Source: an uncultured Collinsella sp. (GTDB taxonomy: Bacteria; Actinomycetota; Coriobacteriia; Coriobacteriales; Coriobacteriaceae). From it: a stretch of DNA of 11,707 nucleotides. The stretch covers positions 1 to 11,707 of the forward strand of contig UQNB01000060.1 in the NCBI GenBank assembly GCA_900542235.1, read 5' to 3'. Below the pieces are notes generated by a model. That model was not told the origin of the DNA. It searched no databases and saw only the letters and a program-made list of their open reading frames with translations. The translations under genes and the position numbers were made by a program. Shown piece after piece: positions 5,902 to 11,707 of this stretch. Positions within the stretch are counted from its first letter, which is position 1. Each line of letters starts with the position of its first letter.

Positions 5902-6699
5902 ATGACCGAAACCACTGCCGCAGCCGCCATCGAGACACGCGACACCAAGCTCGAGATCATCATGGGCCGCGAGGCACTCGATAAGCTCGCCGATGCTACG
6001 GTGCTGGTGCTCGGCTGCGGAGGCGTGGGCTCCAACTGCTGCGAGGCACTCGCCCGCGGCGGCATCGGTTATTTCGTCATTCTGGACAAGGACATCATCG
6101 CGCCCAGCAATATCAATCGCCAGGCCATCGCCTTTCACAGCACCATCGGCAAGCGCAAAGTGGACGTGATGGATGCCATGATTCGCGATATCAATCCCGC
6201 CGCCACCGTTATCAAGCGCACCGAATACCTGCTGAGCGACAACATCGACGAGTTCTTCGCGAGCGTTTTGGAGCAGACGGGTGGCAAGCTCGACTACGTC
6301 GTCGACGCCATCGACACCATCTCAGCCAAGCTCACCATTGCCAAATATGCTCAGGACCACGGCATTCGTTTGGTTAGCTCCATGGGCGGGGCCAACAAGC
6401 TCCATCCCGAGTGCCTCCGCTTTGCCGACATTTTCGATACGGTACGTGACCCCATGAGCCGCATCATGCGCAAAGAATGTAAGAAGCGCGGCATCAAGAG
6501 CCTACATGTACTGTTTAGCTGCGAGGAATCGGTTAAGACACAGCCCCGCGACCCTTCCAATATCCACGAGCGCACCGAGTTGGGCACCGCCAGTTTTATG
6601 CCGCCCATCATGGGTCAGATGATTGCCGGCGAGGTTATCCGCCGGATCAGTGGCCGCGGCACCGAGCGCGTGCGCGCCGACGGCCAGCGCCTGGACTAG
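5902..6699 (+). CDS. tcdA: tRNA threonylcarbamoyladenosine dehydratase (TcdA/YgdL, ThiF superfamily)
   Basis: A 265-residue E1-like adenylating enzyme. The Rossmann nucleotide-binding loop is GCGGVGSN at about 38-45. LDKD (61-64) and NINRQ (70-74, with the adenylation Arg73) follow, and DAIDTISAK matches the ThiF/MoeB-type second conserved aspartate. The region SSMGGANKLHP, then DPMSRIMRKECKKRG and LFSCEE, is characteristic of TcdA rather than MoeB or ThiF. In E. coli TcdA cyclises t6A37 of ANN-decoding tRNAs to the hydantoin form ct6A, using ATP. The zinc-binding CxxC pairs of MoeB are not visible. The C-terminal segment corresponding to the CASGFGAAT stretch of E. coli CsdL reads GTASFMPPIMGQ, without the cysteine. 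It is followed at 14 bases by tatD, probably in one transcript. Confidence 0.9.
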   Translation: MTETTAAAAIETRDTKLEIIMGREALDKLADATVLVLGCGGVGSNCCEALARGGIGYFVILDKDIIAPSNINRQAIAFHSTIGKRKVDVMDAMIRDINPAATVIKRTEYLLSDNIDEFFASVLEQTGGKLDYVVDAIDTISAKLTIAKYAQDHGIRLVSSMGGANKLHPECLRFADIFDTVRDPMSRIMRKECKKRGIKSLHVLFSCEESVKTQPRDPSNIHERTELGTASFMPPIMGQMIAGEVIRRISGRGTERVRADGQRLD

Positions 6700-6713
6700 C
6701 GGAGCGCGCCGAG

Positions 6714-7496
6714 ATGGAGCCCCGGTTATTTGATGCACACTGCCATCTTGATTTGATGGCTCACCCGGACGCCGTTGCCGATGAGGCGACGGCACTGGGC
6801 TTGGGCCTATTTGATTGCGGCGTCGATCCGCACGACTTTGCACGCGCCAAGAAGCGCGCCTGCGGCCGGTCAAATATCTTTGCCGGCATCGGCCTCCATC
6901 CCTGGTGGCTCGCCGACGGCCGCTGCGGTCCTGCCGAAGTCAATCTGCTTTGCGAAGTTGCCGCCCAAGAGCGCTACATCGGCGAGGTGGGACTCGACTT
7001 TTCCGCGCGTTTTGCCGGAAGCGAACCGCTTCAAATACAGGCACTTGACCGGCTCTGCGATGCGCTCGTGCAGAGCCCTCTTGCCGGGCGTGTGATATCA
7101 ATTCACGCCGTTCGTTCAGCAGGAACCGTGCTAGACATCCTCGAGTCGCATGGATTACTCACGCCAAGCCCCGACTCCCCCGCTATCATTTTCCACTGGT
7201 TTAGCGACACTTCGAACGAGTTCGTCCGCGCACGAAGCGCAGGCTGCTATTTTTCCGTGAACGAGCGGATGCTCGCATCTAAACGAGGACGCGAATACAC
7301 ACGACAGATTCCACTCGACCGTCTACTGCTCGAGACCGATGCGCCGGCCGAGCCAAACACAGAAACAAGCGCGCAATCGCTCATCAGATCGCTCACAAGG
7401 ACCTCAGAACGCATCGCCTCGCTCAAAAAATGTGACATAAAGCACATCGAATCGGCAGTTTTAGCAAATGCGCGCTCTGTTTTTGACCTTCGCTAA
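6714..7496 (+). CDS. TatD-family metal-dependent hydrolase
   Basis: A 260-residue TIM-barrel protein with the TatD metal-site pattern: DAHCHLD (7-13, ligands His9 and His11), GIGLHPW (58-64), GEVGLDF (90-96, ligand Glu91), ISIHA (His131), IIFHWFSD (His161) and LLLETDAP (204-211, Asp209). All expected ligands are present, so it should be active. Family members are deoxyribonucleases or phosphodiesterases; the physiological substrate of this one cannot be told. The ATG follows the tcdA stop by 14 bases, with a weak GGAG at 6701-6704, nine bases upstream. The length is usual for the family. The region 7497-7575 after the stop is convergent with the kinase gene and holds only a weak hairpin (GGCAAAAATGCC). 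Confidence 0.92.
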   Translation: MEPRLFDAHCHLDLMAHPDAVADEATALGLGLFDCGVDPHDFARAKKRACGRSNIFAGIGLHPWWLADGRCGPAEVNLLCEVAAQERYIGEVGLDFSARFAGSEPLQIQALDRLCDALVQSPLAGRVISIHAVRSAGTVLDILESHGLLTPSPDSPAIIFHWFSDTSNEFVRARSAGCYFSVNERMLASKRGREYTRQIPLDRLLLETDAPAEPNTETSAQSLIRSLTRTSERIASLKKCDIKHIESAVLANARSVFDLR

Positions 7497-7575
7497 CCCC
7501 TGTGGGCAAAAATGCCAAGGGACATGCGAATCGCACAACGCAGTCCTTATTGGAAGGCGGTACAGTTCGGCGGCA

Positions 7576-9093
7576 TTACACCAATTCGTGCATGAGATCA
7601 CGGTTGCGTGTATACAATTCGTCAAAGATATGACGACGCGACGCATATAGCTCGTGGGCAGTCATATCGGGCACGATTGTTTGCGCAACGCCAAGGACTC
7701 GGGCGAGTTCATCCCATGATGTATAGGCGCCACCTGCGAGAGCTGCCATAATGGCATCACCGAAGCATGCGCCCACCGTAACCTTGGCAACCGAGACCTC
7801 GCGCCCGCATACGTCGGCGACAGCTTGCATCCAAATTGGATTCTTGGTTCCACCTCCGACAAGCATAATGCGCCCAATTGGCAGCCCATGCTCTCGCTCG
7901 ATAATGTCGACATGGGATGCAACGGTATACGCGACGCCTTCCAAGGCGGCGCGAACCATATGGGCTCGCGTATGCCTTCCGGTCAGGCCAAAGAAGACGC
8001 CACGCGCCTCGGGATCGTTGAGCGGAGTACGCTCCCCCGCAAAGTACGGCAGACACAGGAGCCCATCGGCACCCGGCGCCACATCGGCGGCATCATGCGC
8101 CATAACCGAATATGCATCGGGGCCACCGTGGCCCTCGGCCTCTACGGCGTCGCGATACAGCTCTTGGCGCAGCCACGATGTGAGTGCACCCGCTGTATTG
8201 GTCCCCGCGCAGATCCCGTAAGTTCCGGGAATGATAAACGTCCCTGGCCACAGGCGAGCATCATCGACCATATGATCAGCTAAGTAGATGAAATACGCCG
8301 TGCTCCCCAACTGAACCATCATATCGCCGGGACGGAATACACCCGTCGAAATGGCCTCGGCACCAGAGTCGCCCGTTCCCACCAAGACAGGTGTCCCTGC
8401 CACGAGCCCCGTCGCCTCAGCCGCACGCTGCGTAATCACCCCGGCAATATCGGTAGCCGACATTACCTCCGCCATCTGGTCAGGCCGGCAGAAACGAGCA
8501 CATTCCCGAGCATCAACCTTCCAAGTGTAGCGATCGTATAGGGGAAGAAAATCCTCCGCCAAATAACGGTCCACCGTAAAACGCCCCGTCAACTTCGCGC
8601 ACAGAAACGATGACGCCGTCAGGAACTTCGCGGCACGTTCGTGCACCTCGGGCATATTCTCCTTAAACCACAAGATCTTTGGAGCAATATCTGACGAACA
8701 GGGATCGTGCCCGAAAAGCTCGCGTGCGCGATCTGGCCCATATTCGGAAAGAAGCTCGTCAATCTGCGGCTTCGAACGTGCATCGACTCCATATAAAATC
8801 GCGGGTGCCAGCGCGTTGCACTCGGTATCGACCGGTACGCAGTCGCAACCCAATGCGGAAAGGCCCACGCATCCAATCTGCGCCGAGTTAACCCCCGATC
8901 GCACCACCAACTCACGCGACAAGCGGCAAAAATCGCCCCACCAAACTGCCTCCGCATCATGCTGGTACCATCCGTCACGCGGGTTGTCCGTCTCGTGTCC
9001 ACAAGAGGCTTGGCAAACGATGTTGCATCGACCATCGATTAAAACGCCTTTAGAGGCGCTTGTCCCAATATCAATACCCAGATAGAACGCCAT
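7576..9093 (-). CDS. FGGY-family carbohydrate kinase (xylulokinase-like)
   Basis: A 505-residue sugar kinase of usual FGGY length. The first phosphate loop is GIDIGTSASK (6-15). The catalytic base is Asp242 in VGTGDSGAEAISTG, and QLGSTAY follows. The second lobe has FAGERTPLNDPEARGVFFG (351-369) and the adenosine motif LVGGGTKNPIW (411-421). It phosphorylates a sugar or polyol with ATP in the cytoplasm. The motifs are closest to the xylulokinase branch, but the substrate cannot be fixed. It is the last gene of the - strand operon. The ribosome binding site GGGGAG is eight bases upstream and overlaps the stop of the BtpA-like gene five bases away, so translation is probably coupled. It is rich in cysteine in the first 170 residues. 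Confidence 0.93.
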   Translation of the reverse strand: MAFYLGIDIGTSASKGVLIDGRCNIVCQASCGHETDNPRDGWYQHDAEAVWWGDFCRLSRELVVRSGVNSAQIGCVGLSALGCDCVPVDTECNALAPAILYGVDARSKPQIDELLSEYGPDRARELFGHDPCSSDIAPKILWFKENMPEVHERAAKFLTASSFLCAKLTGRFTVDRYLAEDFLPLYDRYTWKVDARECARFCRPDQMAEVMSATDIAGVITQRAAEATGLVAGTPVLVGTGDSGAEAISTGVFRPGDMMVQLGSTAYFIYLADHMVDDARLWPGTFIIPGTYGICAGTNTAGALTSWLRQELYRDAVEAEGHGGPDAYSVMAHDAADVAPGADGLLCLPYFAGERTPLNDPEARGVFFGLTGRHTRAHMVRAALEGVAYTVASHVDIIEREHGLPIGRIMLVGGGTKNPIWMQAVADVCGREVSVAKVTVGACFGDAIMAALAGGAYTSWDELARVLGVAQTIVPDMTAHELYASRRHIFDELYTRNRDLMHELV

Positions 9094-9098
9094 AGGTG

Positions 9099-9908
9099 CT
9101 ACTCCCCTCGCGCCGCACGAGCGGCAGCCATAAAACGAACTACCCGCTCAGCATCAACCGGGGCACCCAGCTTTCCGTCGTGCTTTAAGCACGTGCCGAC
9201 AAACGCGCCATCGTAGTGAGCAAATACGTCAGCCACGGTATTTTCGCGACAACCGGTGCCACATACCACAGGCACTTCGCCAACACGCTCGCGGACCTCA
9301 TCGGCAAGCTCGCCCGAAGCGCCACGACCGGCAGCCGAACCGCCGATGACCATTGCATCCGGAAGGCAATTAAAGAGAAGCGAATCGGCAATGTCCGCAG
9401 TCGTGCGGTCGTTGAGATAAACCTCCCCCTCGCTCGTGATGAAGTGAAAAAGCTTGAGGTCGTCCAAGCGCAGCGCCGCCTTGCGACGCATGGTGTGAGC
9501 GAAATCTCGGTTAATCAGCCCAAGATCACCGGCCCAGGCACCGCAAAAATTGCAGCGCGTGAACTGCGCATCGACGGCAGCGCACAGCTCGATTGTGGCA
9601 TCACCATCGTAAATAGCCTCAGCTCCCCAAGGGGTCGACAAATCATGGGACAGAGCCCCGATTACATAGCCCATCGATGCAAGGGTTGAGGGAGAAACGT
9701 GCTGCTCATAGGGCATCGAGAGCTCATTGGTAATCAAAATGCCATCGACACCGCCCTGCTGCAACGCTTCGAGATCGCGCTTGGCGGCTTCCACGACCTG
9801 TGACACGCTTCCGCCCGGGTAATACAGTGGATCGCCCGGCAGAGGACGCAGATGCAGCATTCCGATAACCGGCTTTTCGGTCTTGAACATCGAAGTTAGA
9901 AACGACAC
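9099..9908 (-). CDS. BtpA/SgcQ-family TIM-barrel protein
   Basis: A protein of the BtpA/SgcQ family, recognised by KPVIGMLHLRPLPGDP near the N-terminus, GVDGILITNE, and the C-terminal VVCGTGCRENTVADVFAHYDGAFVGTCLK. BtpA was first linked to photosystem I biogenesis in cyanobacteria; homologues such as SgcQ sit in sugar operons of non-photosynthetic bacteria, and a catabolic role is likely here. I place the start at GTG 9908 (269 residues) because a perfect AAGGAG lies six bases upstream. The ATG at 9923 (274 residues) has no ribosome binding site, and the AAGGAG would be its own codons 2-3. It sits between the YjbQ-like and kinase genes in a tight operon. The enzymatic reaction is unknown. Confidence 0.9.
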   Translation of the reverse strand: MSFLTSMFKTEKPVIGMLHLRPLPGDPLYYPGGSVSQVVEAAKRDLEALQQGGVDGILITNELSMPYEQHVSPSTLASMGYVIGALSHDLSTPWGAEAIYDGDATIELCAAVDAQFTRCNFCGAWAGDLGLINRDFAHTMRRKAALRLDDLKLFHFITSEGEVYLNDRTTADIADSLLFNCLPDAMVIGGSAAGRGASGELADEVRERVGEVPVVCGTGCRENTVADVFAHYDGAFVGTCLKHDGKLGAPVDAERVVRFMAAARAARGE

Positions 9909-9941
9909 AACGTGCTCCTTCATAGGGTTATTGCAGGGACG

Positions 9942-10370
9942 TTACTCCCCCAGCACCTCGACGTACACTTTTCGCTTCTGCGGACCGTCAAACTCCGCAA
10001 GATAGATGTTCTGGGCACCTCCGCACACGATGTGGCCATCTTGGACGGGAAAGAAGCAACTGTTTCCACAAATCATGCTCTTGATATGCCCACAGGAGTT
10101 GTTGCCGGTAGCTCCATAGCTCGGCAGGAAGTGCGCATGCGCATAGGGGGCATCGAGTGGGGCGATGCGATCAAGCGTCTCCATAAGATCCGTCTCCACG
10201 CAGGGCAGCCCCTCGTTTACCACGATTCCACAGGTCGTATGCGACAAAATAATCGCTGCCAAGCCATTGGTCACCGAGCTGCGTTCGATGGCAGCGTGCA
10301 CGTCTTCGGTAATATCGATGAACTGGTCCGGAGCAGTCGATAGATAGCTCAATGTCTCGAGCGTCACCAT
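9942..10370 (-). CDS. YjbQ-family (UPF0047) protein
   Basis: A 142-residue protein of usual family length. It has FIDIT (17-21), SHTTCGIVVNE (43-53), the histidine-containing SCGHIKSMICGNS (92-104), FPVQDG (107-112) and NIYLAEFDGPQKRKVYV (121-137), the standard YjbQ series. E. coli YjbQ can give a low thiamine-phosphate-synthase activity, but the true family role is unsettled. The usual HTTA is HTTC here (Cys47), and the metal-site stretch, normally HAHLK-like, reads SCGHIK, so the pocket may differ from textbook members. The ATG is two bases after the amidohydrolase stop. The ribosome binding site AAGGGGA lies inside the end of that gene, which indicates coupled translation. Confidence 0.92.
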   Translation of the reverse strand: MVTLETLSYLSTAPDQFIDITEDVHAAIERSSVTNGLAAIILSHTTCGIVVNEGLPCVETDLMETLDRIAPLDAPYAHAHFLPSYGATGNNSCGHIKSMICGNSCFFPVQDGHIVCGGAQNIYLAEFDGPQKRKVYVEVLGE

Positions 10371-10372
10371 GT

Positions 10373-10789
10373 TTACTCATCCCCTTCAAGAAAACGCAGG
10401 GCATTACCCCAGTAGAGCCTTTCTCGCGCATCATCACGCATGGGCACGGTATCGAGCGCCCGCTTGAGTTTGAATGCACGGAAGCGCGGCGTATTGCTGG
10501 CGAACATTACTTGGTGCGATAGCGCGCGCTCATACCACAGCGGCCCCATATCGACCGTGAAAAGACGCTGCATCATCTCCTCGGGCGAATCGATGTAAGT
10601 GACAGAGGTGTCCGTGTAGCAGTTGGGATACTTGAGCAGCATCGCCACGGTCTCGCGCACCCAGGGCCAACCAAAGTGGGTCAAACTAAAGCGCACATTT
10701 GGATGCGTTGCGATTGTGTGTTCAAATGCAAGCGGGTTACTGCGCGAGAGCTCTGCGCCCGGCTCCCAAGACATACCGGCATGGAATGC
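10373..10789 (-). pseudogene. Amidohydrolase-2 family protein, C-terminal part only (truncated)
   Basis: The frame stops upstream at TGA (10790-10792), directly before AFHAGMSWEPGAEL. FHAG is an internal strand motif of amidohydrolase-2 enzymes, so the 5' half, including the N-terminal metal-binding HxH, is missing. The remaining ~139 residues include RFSLTHFGWPWVRETVAML, then NCYTDTS, and the end motif RERLYWGNALRFL, all typical of the family. The expected GSDxP segment reads FASNTPRF, an Asn where the metal-binding Asp usually lies. An internal ATG at 10774 gives a 133-residue frame but has no clear ribosome binding site. In the intact operon it would precede the YjbQ, BtpA-like and kinase genes. 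The break coincides with a change to AT-rich DNA carrying tet(W). Confidence 0.82.
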
Positions 10790-10791
10790 TC

Positions 10792-10893
10792 ATGTACGGT
10801 AAGGAAGCAAGCAACCGAAAACAAGAGATAGACCGCCAGCACTACACTATTCCGAACCAAAGACCAAAAGATAAGCATTGTGGGAAAATCTAA
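10792..10893 (+). pseudogene. Short charged frame at the junction, possible 3' gene remnant
   Basis: From ATG 10792 the frame encodes 33 residues (MYGKEASNRKQEIDRQHYTI and a Lys-rich end), stopping at TAA 10891-10893 inside the hairpin 10875-10916. The charged composition and the stop placed in a hairpin are what the 3' end of a truncated mobile-element gene would look like. RKQEID followed by Y faintly recalls the C-termini of large serine recombinases, but this is too short to claim. There is no ribosome binding site at the ATG. Confidence 0.2.
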
Positions 10894-10916
10894 ACTTTTG
10901 GATTTTCCTACAATGC
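10875..10916. repeat. Long near-perfect palindrome in the tet(W) upstream region
   Basis: GCATTGTGGGAAAATC (10875-10890) and GATTTTCCTACAATGC (10901-10916) pair over 16 bp with one G-T wobble. The intervening ten bases can extend the pairing almost to the centre. No T run follows on either side, so it is not a standard intrinsic terminator. It could be a recombination or transfer site, a terminator for the short frame it overlaps, or a remnant. Confidence 0.7.
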
Positions 10917-10982
10917 CAACTACGGCGGAATCCCTCCCACTCCTTATATCTTTCTGTATACATTGAATTTGTATTTAGTAAA

Positions 10983-11081
10983 ATGCAGACAACACCACGG
11001 ATCGGCTTTTGGTTGGACAATTCCAACCAAACACCACAGCAGACAGCAGAAAACATTCTGAACGCTAGGAAGCCGGTATGA
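10983..11081 (+). CDS. Possible small or remnant frame upstream of tet(W)
   Basis: Thirty-two residues beginning MQTTPRIGFWLDNSNQTPQQ and ending NARKPV, stop TGA 11079-11081. The stop overlaps the ATG (11078) of a 12-residue frame, MIVTYKGKKNFF, in an ATGA arrangement with AGGA seven bases upstream, as in coupled genes. There is no ribosome binding site before 10983, and the frame contains the hairpin 11008-11031. It may be a relic of two genes displaced by the tet(W) module, or chance. No family recognised. Confidence 0.15.
   Translation: MQTTPRIGFWLDNSNQTPQQTAENILNARKPV
11008..11031. repeat. Perfect 10-bp hairpin upstream of the tet(W) promoter
   Basis: TTTGGTTGGA (11008-11017) and TCCAACCAAA (11022-11031) are perfect inverted repeats around the loop CAAT. 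It lies about 90 bases before the tet(W) -35 box. No T run follows, so it is not an obvious terminator; its role is unknown. Confidence 0.6.
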
Positions 11082-11120
11082 TTGTTACATATAAGGGGAA
11101 GAAAAATTTCTTTTAGGTAC

Positions 11121-11149
11121 TTGCTTTCCTAAAACTGATGTGATACAAT
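11121..11149 (+). promoter_or_regulatory. tet(W) promoter
   Basis: TTGCTT (11121-11126) and TACAAT (11144-11149) are separated by 17 bases, and TG at 11141-11142 gives an extended -10. Transcription should start near 11156, leaving a ~290-base leader before tet(W). Confidence 0.85.
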
Positions 11150-11177
11150 GATTTAATCCAGAAAAGGAGTAAAAAAT

Positions 11178-11201
11178 ATGCGGCAAGGTATTCTTAAATA
11201 A
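11178..11201 (+). CDS. tet(W) leader peptide, MRQGILK
   Basis: A seven-residue frame with a strong ribosome binding site, AAGGAG (11164-11169), eight bases before the ATG. Its codons form the 5' arm of the long leader stem, so ribosome movement through it would decide whether the stem forms. This is the layout expected for attenuation control of ribosomal-protection genes, where tetracycline-slowed translation changes leader folding. Confidence 0.7.
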   Translation: MRQGILK

Positions 11202-11291
11202 AACTATAATCAAATAGTGGGAACAAAGGATTATGATAGTCCCTTTTGTAGGGGCTTAGTTTTTTGTACCCAATTTAAGAATACTTTTGCC
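11182..11291 (+). promoter_or_regulatory. Long-range leader stem of the tet(W) attenuator
   Basis: The leader-peptide coding bases 11182-11199 pair with 11273-11291 over about 18 bp with a single bulge; the core is GTATTCTTAAA with TTTAAGAATAC. The enclosed loop contains the first terminator-like hairpin. The arrangement couples leader-peptide translation to downstream folding. Confidence 0.75.
11238..11265 (+). terminator. First terminator-like hairpin in the tet(W) leader
   Basis: AGTCCC (11238-11243) pairs with GGGGCT (11251-11256), including one G-U pair, across a 7-base loop; TAG and then six T (11260-11265) follow. A modest stem, but with a good T run, inside the leader loop. Confidence 0.55.
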
Positions 11292-11368
11292 TTATCAATT
11301 TTGACATATCCCCAAAAACAGCAATCACAAACAGGTGTATGCTGTATATGTGTATGTCCGCAACTTAT

Positions 11369-11408
11369 AATCCCCAGTGGTAAAAGTATTTTACTGCTGG
11401 GGATTTTT
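11369..11408 (+). terminator. Main attenuator terminator of tet(W)
   Basis: AATCCCCAGTGGTAAAA (11369-11385) pairs with TTTTACTGCTGGGGATT (11389-11405) around the loop GTA, with only two wobble pairs, and the T run reaches 11408. It ends 34 bases before the tet(W) start, so transcription must read through it for expression. Confidence 0.88.
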
Positions 11409-11442
11409 ATGCCCTTTGGGGCTGTAAAGGGAGGACAATCAC

Positions 11443-11707
11443 ATGAAAATAATCAATATTGGAATTCTTGCCCATGTAGACGCTGGAAAGACGACCTTGA
11501 CGGAGAGCCTGCTATATGCCAGCGGAGCCATTTCAGAACCGGGGAGCGTCGAAAAAGGGACAACGAGGACGGACACCATGTTTTTGGAGCGGCAGCGTGG
11601 GATTACCATTCAAGCGGCAGTCACTTCCTTCCAGTGGCACAGATGTAAAGTTAACATTGTGGATACGCCCGGCCACATGGATTTTTTGGCGGAGGTGTAC
11701 CGCTCTT
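11443..11707 (+). CDS. tet(W): Tetracycline resistance ribosomal protection protein Tet(W) (5' part)
   Basis: The first 88 codons of a translational GTPase related to EF-G; the full protein is about 639 residues. The sequence begins MKIINIGILAHVDAGKTTLT: the G1 loop is AHVDAGKT (10-17), followed by the switch motif RGITIQ and G3 VDTPGHMDF. The Tet proteins remove tetracycline from the ribosomal A site using GTP. Residues distinguish it from tet(M), for example ILAHV rather than VLAHV, YASGAISEPGSVEKG and FQWHRCKVNIV, all as I remember tet(W). The start has a strong ribosome binding site, GGGAGG (11429-11434), eight bases upstream. It is preceded by a complete attenuation leader, suggesting tetracycline-inducible expression. 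The gene runs off the window, so integrity of the rest is unknown, and mosaic tet(W) variants cannot be excluded from this part alone. Confidence 0.96.
   Translation, partial: MKIINIGILAHVDAGKTTLTESLLYASGAISEPGSVEKGTTRTDTMFLERQRGITIQAAVTSFQWHRCKVNIVDTPGHMDFLAEVYRS

Larger units (their letters stand above)
10790..11707 (+). mobile_element. Left part of a tet(W)-carrying acquired segment
   Basis: From about 10787-10793 the sequence becomes AT-rich, the amidohydrolase frame is broken, and tet(W) with its complete leader follows. The exact boundary is inferred from the last residues that still fit the amidohydrolase. The outermost bases show no clear terminal inverted repeat, integrase or transposase, and the right end is outside the window. 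About 10793-11120 holds no convincing gene, only two strong hairpins and short frames. tet(W) is known from several mobile elements of gut bacteria; which one this is cannot be decided here. Confidence 0.65.

Noticed and set aside
7497..7575. Possible bidirectional terminator between tatD and the kinase gene
   Set aside because: Only a 4-bp stem GGCA/TGCC around A-rich bases is visible, too weak to annotate.
7751..8283. Two overlapping + strand frames of about 150 residues
   Set aside because: Both are antisense to the FGGY kinase, which has all family motifs.
9216..9689. 157-residue + strand frame
   Set aside because: Antisense to the BtpA-like gene, with no ribosome binding site or recognisable motifs.
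10847..11056. 69-residue - strand frame upstream of tet(W)
   Set aside because: No ribosome binding site, spans two hairpins and shows no family features.
11217..11648. 143-residue + strand frame over the tet(W) leader and start
   Set aside because: It is out of frame with the recognisable Tet(W) protein and crosses the attenuator hairpins; a shadow frame.
10790..11707. Terminal inverted repeats or CRISPR-like array at the element edge
   Set aside because: No repeated spacer structure and no second terminus are inside the window; only isolated hairpins are seen.

Overview
The window is mostly GC-rich (roughly 60 %) chromosomal DNA from a gut actinobacterium. The proteins (EttA-type ABC-F, a TcdA/TatD pair, an FGGY kinase cluster) and the base composition suggest a Coriobacteriia member, most likely Collinsella. 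That assignment is inference from memory of such genomes and was not checked by search. The last ~0.9 kb is different: AT-richer DNA ending in the 5' part of the tetracycline-resistance gene tet(W), so the right edge lies inside an acquired element.

Layout, left to right. A 3' scrap of an upstream gene (1-38) is followed by two + strand genes of unknown function. The first is a membrane protein with a long Ser/Thr/Asn-rich tail (147-1100). The second has a compact N-terminal domain, a long acidic Ala/Pro/Glu linker and a compact C-terminal domain (1241-2548). Each ends at a hairpin terminator. The convergent gap 2549-2762 holds a long imperfect hairpin with a UUCG-capped inner hairpin, a candidate structured RNA or repeat element. 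On the - strand lie ettA (2763-4442) and an SdpI-like membrane protein translationally coupled to an ArsR/SdpR-like repressor (4627-5602), with a clear promoter and an inverted-repeat operator candidate upstream. Between that promoter and tcdA is a start-less - strand reading frame that runs into its own terminator, a possible gene remnant. The + strand pair tcdA-tatD (5902-7496) follows.

From 7576 to 10789 a tightly packed - strand operon encodes, in transcription order, an amidohydrolase (only its C-terminal part), a YjbQ-family protein, a BtpA/SgcQ-family TIM-barrel protein and an FGGY-family sugar kinase. Gaps are 2-33 bases. Together they look like part of a carbohydrate or polyol catabolic pathway whose substrate cannot be read from the sequence. 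The operon is cut: the amidohydrolase frame stops at an in-frame TGA at about 10790, where composition changes, and its promoter and first genes are absent.

From about 10790 to the end is the left part of the tet(W)-carrying DNA. It has about 330 bases with two strong hairpins and no convincing gene. Then comes a good promoter, a 7-codon leader peptide, a long-range leader stem, two terminator-like hairpins and the first 88 codons of tet(W). This leader layout is that of ribosomal-protection tetracycline genes controlled by transcriptional attenuation.
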